Source: CAZMNY01 sp964567745
Lineage (GTDB): Bacteria; Planctomycetota; Planctomycetia; Pirellulales; Pirellulaceae
Length of the DNA: 64,000 bases
Reading direction: 5' to 3'
Assembly (NCBI GenBank): GCA_964567745.1
Contig: CAZMNY010000020.1
Span: 1-64,000 of the forward strand
In this document: piece by piece, positions 61,896 to 64,000 of the stretch
Numbering within the stretch: position 1 is the first letter of the stretch
Layout: each line of letters begins with the position of its first letter
The notes under the pieces: generated by a model
Database searches by the model: none
The model's input: only the letters and a program-made list of their open reading frames with translations
What the model was told of the DNA's origin: nothing
Position numbers and translations under genes: made by a program

Positions 61896-63617
61896 TTAGG
61901 CGTCGATGATCGTCTCGCGTACAACTTCATCCGGCGTGGTTATGCCTTTCGTCATCATGTCGATTCCGGCGTCGCGAAGCGAATACATGCCAAAGCCTTG
62001 AGCCGCTTCGCGCAAATCGTCGATCGAGGCGTTTTCCATGATCATGTTCCGCAGGTGGTCGTTCATAATCATCAACTCGAACAAACCGACTCGGCCTTTG
62101 TAGCCGGTGTTGTTGCAGATGTCGCAACCTTTGCCGCGATAGAACTGGTAGTTGGCCAAATCCTCTTCAGCAATTTGCAGCTCCGAGAGAAGATCCGGAG
62201 GGCACTCGATTTCTTCGCGACATTGTGAACAAATGCGGCGGACCAGTCGCTGGGCCAAGATGGCTTCGACGGTGGCCGTGATCAAAAATGTAGGCACGCC
62301 CATGTCTTTCATTCGCGTTACCGTGCTCGGCGCGTCATTCGTGTGCAATGTGCTGAACACGGTGTGGCCGGTTAATGACGCCTGCACGGCGATCTCGGCT
62401 GTTTCCAAGTCACGGATTTCGCCGACAAGGATCTTGTCCGGGTCTTGCCTCAGAATCGCTCGCAGACATTGGGCGAACGTCACTTCGATATCGGCGTCAA
62501 TCGGAATCTGAATGATCCCGTCAATGTCATATTCAACCGGGTCTTCCGTCGTGATCAACTTGTCGGTCACGTCATTCAGTTCGCTGAGCGCCGAATACAA
62601 GGTGGTTGTTTTTCCCGAGCCGGTTGGGCCGGTCACGAGCACAATTCCGTTGGGCACTGCGATCACTTGGCGAAATTGTTCCATCGTCTGTTCGTCCATG
62701 CCGACGTTGTTGAGGTCGAGCGAGACGACCGAACGGTCGAGCACTCGCATAACAACGCTCTCGCCGAACATCGTGGGCAGCACGCTGACGCGAAGATCGA
62801 CCGGGTGGCCGCCGACCGTCAGTTCGATTCGACCGTCCTGAGGCATCCGACGCTCGGCGATATCCAGATTCGACATCACCTTGATTCGTGTTGTAATCGC
62901 AAACGCCAAGTGTCGCGGCGGCGGGACCATTTCGTACAGCACGCCATCCGACTTGATGCGAATGCGGAATTCGTCTTCAAACGGTTCAAAGTGAATATCG
63001 CTGGCGTGATCCTTGATTGCCAACAGGAGAACCATGTTGAGCAGCTTGCGGACCGGAGCGCTGTCGGCCAACGCTTCGACGCTCGTGATATCGATCGGCC
63101 CCTCCATGTTGCCAATCGCAGCCGCCTGCTTACGCAGCTCTTCATCGTCTTCGAGTTCGTCGATAATACTGCCGACGGAATCGCCCGCTGCGTTGTAGAA
63201 CTTGTCGAGCGCCGTGTTAACGTCTCGCTCGGTGGCGACGACGATTTCAATTTCATAACCCAAGAACGTCCGCAGCTCATCCTGAATGGAGAGGTTTTGC
63301 GGTTGGGCGGTCGCGATGGTCAACATGTTTCCGTCAAATCGAACGGGGACGACTCGATAGAGCGTCGCCATCGTTTCTGTAATCTTGTTGAGCGTTTCAT
63401 CGGGAACGTTGACATCGACCAAGCTGATGACCTGCATGCCTCCTTGCTCAGCAAGAGCTTGAGCGAGCTGGTCATCGGTGACCAAACCCATCTCTTCAGC
63501 AATCTTGCCTAACAATTCGCCCGGCTGCTGTTGCTGCTCCTCCAGCAACATTTCTAGTTGCTCGTCGCTGATGTAACCGAGGTCGACGAGGATTTGACCT
63601 ATTCTTCGGATGGCCAT
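61896..63617 (-). CDS. Type II secretion/type IV pilus ATPase GspE/PilB
   Basis: 573 residues from the ATG at 63617, with GGGAGC upstream (a GTG at 63641 is less likely). N-terminal MshEN-like domain (RRIGQILVDLGYISDEQLEM), then a PilB-type linker and the ATPase: Walker A GPTGSGKTTTLYSAL, Asp box region, Walker B ILVGEIRDLETAEIA and His box FSTLHTNDAPST. The CxxC zinc pairs are CSQC and CDIC, at the usual place. It powers pseudopilus assembly. Confidence 0.93.
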   Translation of the reverse strand: MAIRRIGQILVDLGYISDEQLEMLLEEQQQQPGELLGKIAEEMGLVTDDQLAQALAEQGGMQVISLVDVNVPDETLNKITETMATLYRVVPVRFDGNMLTIATAQPQNLSIQDELRTFLGYEIEIVVATERDVNTALDKFYNAAGDSVGSIIDELEDDEELRKQAAAIGNMEGPIDITSVEALADSAPVRKLLNMVLLLAIKDHASDIHFEPFEDEFRIRIKSDGVLYEMVPPPRHLAFAITTRIKVMSNLDIAERRMPQDGRIELTVGGHPVDLRVSVLPTMFGESVVMRVLDRSVVSLDLNNVGMDEQTMEQFRQVIAVPNGIVLVTGPTGSGKTTTLYSALSELNDVTDKLITTEDPVEYDIDGIIQIPIDADIEVTFAQCLRAILRQDPDKILVGEIRDLETAEIAVQASLTGHTVFSTLHTNDAPSTVTRMKDMGVPTFLITATVEAILAQRLVRRICSQCREEIECPPDLLSELQIAEEDLANYQFYRGKGCDICNNTGYKGRVGLFELMIMNDHLRNMIMENASIDDLREAAQGFGMYSLRDAGIDMMTKGITTPDEVVRETIIDA

Positions 63618-63796
63618 GCCGGCTCCCTTATTCTCTGCCACTGGCTCGCCAGTGTTTGTGTTCCGTTTTGTGTTCCGCTGATGTCGCTCTTGTTGTCGCT
63701 CTTGTGATCCAGTGCACGCCGGCTGACTGGATGCCCCTCAGGTTGCCTTGCCGTCTTCTTCGTGCCCTTTCCTTCGAGCCGTCTTCTCGTCGGGCT
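63618..63796. other. Intergenic region between gspE and the pilT-like gene
   Basis: About 180 bp with no recognised gene. It holds the gspE ribosome site (GGGAGC) and possibly a promoter, but no clear box is visible. Confidence 0.4.
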
Positions 63797-64000
63797 CTAA
63801 TCGTGCTTGAACTCCTCGGACGGCGCCGTGTCGTCTTCGGCGCCCCGTTTGGCGTTGACGATGCGTTTTGCGAGATCGTCAGGCCGGTGGGCTTTGGCCA
63901 AAATGTCTTCGACCGTGACCTTCTCTTCACGCCACAGCGTGAACAGGTGATCGTCGTTGAGTCGCATGCCGAACTTGGCACCGGTTTGAATGGCCGAGTT
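63797..64000 (-). CDS. PilT-like ATPase, C-terminal end only
   Basis: A 67-residue C-terminal piece cut by the window edge. It reads NSAIQTGAKFGMRLNDDHLF, TLWREEKVTVEDILAKAHRP, then DDLAKRIV and an acidic tail, and stops at 63797-63799. This is the usual ending of PilT/PilU-type retraction ATPases (NxIQxGxxxGM and the VxxxDxLxxxxDPDDL region). It is upstream of gspE on the same strand, with a short gap, so a retraction or second ATPase belongs to this system. Confidence 0.65.
   Translation of the reverse strand, partial: NSAIQTGAKFGMRLNDDHLFTLWREEKVTVEDILAKAHRPDDLAKRIVNAKRGAEDDTAPSEEFKHD

Noticed and set aside
63628..63981. Minus-strand frame of 117 codons at the right edge
   Set aside because: The PilT-like ending is in a different minus frame (63797-64000); this one is Arg/Ser-rich and shadows it.

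Overview
The window reads as chromosomal DNA of a planctomycete, most likely in or near the Pirellulales. No rRNA or marker phylogeny was run, so this is inference from gene content: an iduronate-sulfatase-like enzyme, a ceramidase-like protein, a PQQ-propeller protein and a PDZ protein that share a planctomycete-style HEAT-like motif, a BlaI/M56 pair, and a long type II secretion/pseudopilin operon. No tRNA, rRNA or CRISPR array was recognised.

Layout. 0.1-8.4 kb: secreted or periplasmic enzymes (alpha/beta hydrolase, ceramidase-like protein, sulfatase, PQQ/HEAT protein) and a YdeI-family protein. 8.7-15.4 kb: redox and stress genes (soluble transhydrogenase, FNR-like flavoprotein, RlmN, a thioredoxin-like lipoprotein, MsrA), plus a scar where a P450 gene and an unrelated convergent gene were both cut and joined. 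15.5-28.3 kb: PDZ protein, DUF4254 protein, glutaminyl-cyclase-like M28 enzyme, MtnA, RraA-family protein, glutamine synthetase, then a polyamine-related set (membrane spermidine-synthase-like protein, FAD amine oxidase-like protein, membrane protein, SpeD). 28.4-36.8 kb: an exopolysaccharide locus in which intact glycosyltransferases, a deacetylase and a GNAT protein alternate with broken genes. 36.9-38.6 kb: PlsC and CdsA. 38.8-44.1 kb: an STN-like secreted protein and a four-gene operon (SDR, SIS, MetE-like, metallo-beta-lactamase fold). 44.1-48.3 kb: REP/BIME repeats, an M56/BlaI module with a visible promoter-operator, and a RAYT transposase. 48.3-64.0 kb: a secretion operon read leftwards (PilT end, GspE, GspF, GspG, three further pseudopilins, a 2261-residue GspK/PilX-like protein).

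Main observations. (1) The thioredoxin-like lipoprotein at 14.2-14.8 kb has an in-frame TGA exactly where the first cysteine of the CxxC motif should be, the frame stays open to a normal C-terminus, and a stem-loop follows the TGA: a candidate selenoprotein, or else a very recent nonsense change. (2) Inverted REP pairs with GTAG/CTAC feet occur at 38.6, 44.1 (150-bp tandem array) and 47.6 kb. A RAYT gene abuts the last, and REP sequence supplies the stop codons of two genes. (3) About a dozen aspartate/glycine-rich, probably calcium-binding repeats occur across four proteins of the pseudopilin operon. (4) The exopolysaccharide locus and the P450 scar show frameshifts, a nonsense codon and gene truncations, either real decay or assembly error.
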